Below are positions 41,248 to 43,547 of a DNA stretch of 43,547 nucleotides, piece by piece. Origin of the DNA: an uncultured beta proteobacterium (GTDB lineage Bacteria > Pseudomonadota > Gammaproteobacteria > Burkholderiales > Burkholderiaceae_C); assembly GCA_903845345.1 (NCBI GenBank), contig CAIMXF010000016.1, positions 1-43,547 of the forward strand, written 5' to 3'. Position 1 is the first letter of the stretch; the number at the start of each line of letters is the position of its first letter. The translations under genes and the position numbers were made by a program. The notes beneath the pieces were generated by a model that searched no databases, was not told the DNA's origin, and was given only the letters and a program-made list of their open reading frames with translations.

Positions 41248-43062
41248 ATGAAGACCTATCTGAACGTGATCGGCCCTGTGGTGCTTGCGGCATTCGCGCT
41301 GCCGGCCGTCGCGTCCACCGTTCCCGCACAAGCGTCCTCGAAGCGGGCTGCCAGCCCCGACCAGCAAGTCGAATTCGAGGTCTTCATGCCTTTGCGCAAC
41401 GAGGCAGAACTCGACCAACTCCTGGCCAAGCAGCACGACCAGGCCTCGCCGCTCTACCGACATTGGCTCACGCCGTCGGAATTCAACGATCGCTTCGGCG
41501 CGAGCGCCGAGGCGGTCGAACGCGTGAGAACTTCGCTCGAATCGCGACATCTTCACGTCACGAGGCTGCATGCCCAGGGCATGCATGTGATCGGCAGCGT
41601 GGCCAGCATCAATGCGGCATTTGGTTCGAACCTGATGGAAGTCTCGCGCGCCGACGGACGCTCGCGCATCCAGGCACGGCGCGCTCTGCAGCTGCCCGCC
41701 GAACTCGCGAACGAGAACGCCGTGGTGGCCGCGTTCAGCAAGATCCGGGAGCGCCACCTGAACCTGAAGACGGTCGGGTCGATCAAGGACGGGCCCAACA
41801 ATCGCTACTCGGAGACCGGCGCCTACTGGTTCACCGACATCAAGCAGGCGTACGACTTTCCTTCCTACCAGGCCTTGTCCGGCAAGGGCGTCACCGTGGC
41901 CATCGTGATGGCAAGCGACTACCTGGACAGCGACATGACGCTGTATTTCGGCCATGAGAAGCTCAGCCCGCCCAAGATCGAACGAATCCCGGTGCTGGGC
42001 GGAGCGCCTTTCGATCCCAACAGTGGCGCCTCTGCCGAAGTGTCGCTGGACATCCAGCAGTCCGGCGGGATGGCACCCAATGCACGCATCAAGCTGTACA
42101 ACATTCCGGACCTGTCGGACAACTCGGTGCTGACCGCGTACAACGAGATCGTCCAGACCAATTCGGCCGACATCGTCAGTTCGTCGTTCTCGGGTCCGGA
42201 GGCAGGCTATCTGGCCTCGTACAACGACGGCACCGACTACACCTCGATCCTGACGCAGACCTATGAGGCGATCTTCAAGCAGGGCAACGCGCAAGGCATC
42301 ACTTTCGTGGCGAGTTCCGGCGACTCCGGAGGCCTGGACATTCCCGGCACCGCCTATTTCAATTCCCCGCCGTCGGCCGCCGCCAGGTTCGAGCCGGGCG
42401 TCGAGCACCCGGCATCAAGTCCGCACGTCACCGGTGTCGGCGGCGCGAACCTGATCACCACGAGCACGCCCGGCAGCCTCGCTTCCACCTATCTGTCGGA
42501 GAATGCCTACGGGGATCCGGAGGTTCCGTATGACCCTTACGGCCAGGGCGTGAACGTCGCTGGCGGCTACTGGGGATCGGGCGGTGGACAGAGCCAGGTG
42601 TTTGCGCGGCCCGGCTACCAGTTCCTCGTGCCGACGGGCTCGACCATGAGGACGGTGCCGGACGTCTCCCTGCAGGAAGGGGGGTGCCCGCTGGGGCTTT
42701 CCCAGTTGCCATGCGGAGCGCAGCGCAGTGCGGTCGTGCTGGCCTTCGGAGGCCAGCTCAGCGGCGCGATCGGCACGAGCGTGTCGGCGCCGGAGTTCGC
42801 AGGGCTTCTTGCACTGGCCGAGGAAAGCCTGGGCGGAAGACTTGGAAACGTGAACAACCTGCTCTATGTCGAAGCCGCCTTGCAGGAAGTCGATCCCCGC
42901 CTCAAGTTCTTCCATACCAACCAGGCGGGATTCAACGGCTACGAGTACACGAAGCCCGTCTACAACCAGGTCCTGGGCGTCGGAACTCCGTACGCAAAGA
43001 GGATGATCCTGAGGGCCGATCTGCCGTCTGCCGGTGATCCCCAGACTCCTTCGAATCCCTGA
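41248..43062 (+). CDS. S53 family (sedolisin/kumamolisin-like) serine peptidase with pro-domain
   Basis: Signal peptide; pro-domain FMPLRNEAELDQLLAKQHDQASPLYRHWLTPSEFNDRFG; catalytic E/D in SAEVSLDIQ; SSGDSGG; catalytic Ser in IGTSVSAPEFAG; YNQVLGVGTP resembles the Ca-site end. GGAG RBS. Confidence 0.92.
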   Translation: MKTYLNVIGPVVLAAFALPAVASTVPAQASSKRAASPDQQVEFEVFMPLRNEAELDQLLAKQHDQASPLYRHWLTPSEFNDRFGASAEAVERVRTSLESRHLHVTRLHAQGMHVIGSVASINAAFGSNLMEVSRADGRSRIQARRALQLPAELANENAVVAAFSKIRERHLNLKTVGSIKDGPNNRYSETGAYWFTDIKQAYDFPSYQALSGKGVTVAIVMASDYLDSDMTLYFGHEKLSPPKIERIPVLGGAPFDPNSGASAEVSLDIQQSGGMAPNARIKLYNIPDLSDNSVLTAYNEIVQTNSADIVSSSFSGPEAGYLASYNDGTDYTSILTQTYEAIFKQGNAQGITFVASSGDSGGLDIPGTAYFNSPPSAAARFEPGVEHPASSPHVTGVGGANLITTSTPGSLASTYLSENAYGDPEVPYDPYGQGVNVAGGYWGSGGGQSQVFARPGYQFLVPTGSTMRTVPDVSLQEGGCPLGLSQLPCGAQRSAVVLAFGGQLSGAIGTSVSAPEFAGLLALAEESLGGRLGNVNNLLYVEAALQEVDPRLKFFHTNQAGFNGYEYTKPVYNQVLGVGTPYAKRMILRADLPSAGDPQTPSNP

Positions 43063-43471
43063 GCAGTCGCGGCGCGCGTCCAACAAGACCTTGCAAACCA
43101 AACCAGCCGACGGATCGACCCACCGGAGCACGCGCGGCCTCGCGGCTGAAACCGGGATCGGCAAATCCACGGTCGCGCGCCGCCTTCAGGCGTTCCGTCA
43201 CGTCGTCGAGCGCCAGGTCGATGTCCGTCGCCGCCGCCGCGAACGCACGCCTTGTCACAGCTCTGCCGGCTACTTGCATGTCGACGCTGCGCGCCCGGAC
43301 AACAATGCTCGGCGGATGCGCGAGCCTCGACAGTCGCTGCAGGTCTCGACTTTCTCGCTGACTGCGTGGGCACGTCGGCTTTGCGAGCCCCTGCGCTGCG
43401 GGCTGGCTTCGCGGCCGTCCATGCTTGGGCGCACGCCAGATGGCCGCGCCACCAATCTTCTCGGGAAATTC

Positions 43472-43547
43472 ATGAACCTCGTCAAATTGCGCTCCGCTTC
43501 GGGTCTCGCCACGCTTGGCCTGCTCGCGTTGGCGCTGAGCGCGTGCA
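43472..43547 (+). CDS. Start of a lipoprotein gene, truncated by window end
   Basis: ATG at 43472 reads MNLVKLRSASGLATLGLLALALSAC with a lipobox Cys at the window edge. Confidence 0.55.
   Translation, partial: MNLVKLRSASGLATLGLLALALSAC

Noticed and set aside
41071-42408. 445-aa open frame antisense to the sedolisin gene
   Set aside because: Shadow ORF; the plus strand has the full S53 motif set.

Overview
This is a 43.5 kb high-GC window, probably from a Burkholderiales-type betaproteobacterium; that placement is inferred from gene content and order, not from a search. About 0-11 kb is conserved housekeeping: prfA end, prmC, an OMP-like protein, grxD, ubiX, lytic transglycosylase/proS, rppH, proB/obgE/rpmA/rplU and a polyprenyl diphosphate synthase, ending at tRNA-Pro(CGG). 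Just after the tRNA is a frameshifted integrase-like remnant, followed by a small SnoaL/SDR/LysR cassette. About 14.4-32.3 kb is dense in regulators: a membrane GGDEF protein, a LytTR response regulator with two tandem LytS-like kinases (one apparently lacking its phospho-acceptor His and N-box Asn), an AlkB-like membrane hydroxylase, an 830-aa protein with two membrane-GGDEF modules, a TPR-GAF-GGDEF protein, and two convergent SARP/AfsR-like BTAD-NTPase regulators. About 32.8-43.5 kb is dominated by envelope or secreted proteins: a CxxCH/PA14-like lipoprotein, a DUF3667-like protein, a 1452-aa lipoprotein with 11 tandem ~90-aa repeats (including a 3-unit higher-order duplication) and a beta-helix C-terminus, a sedolisin (S53) protease, and the start of another lipoprotein. 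The strongest second-look items are the degenerate tandem kinase, the double membrane-GGDEF protein, the higher-order repeat lipoprotein and the paired SARP-NTPases. All family assignments come from motifs read by eye; no database search was run.
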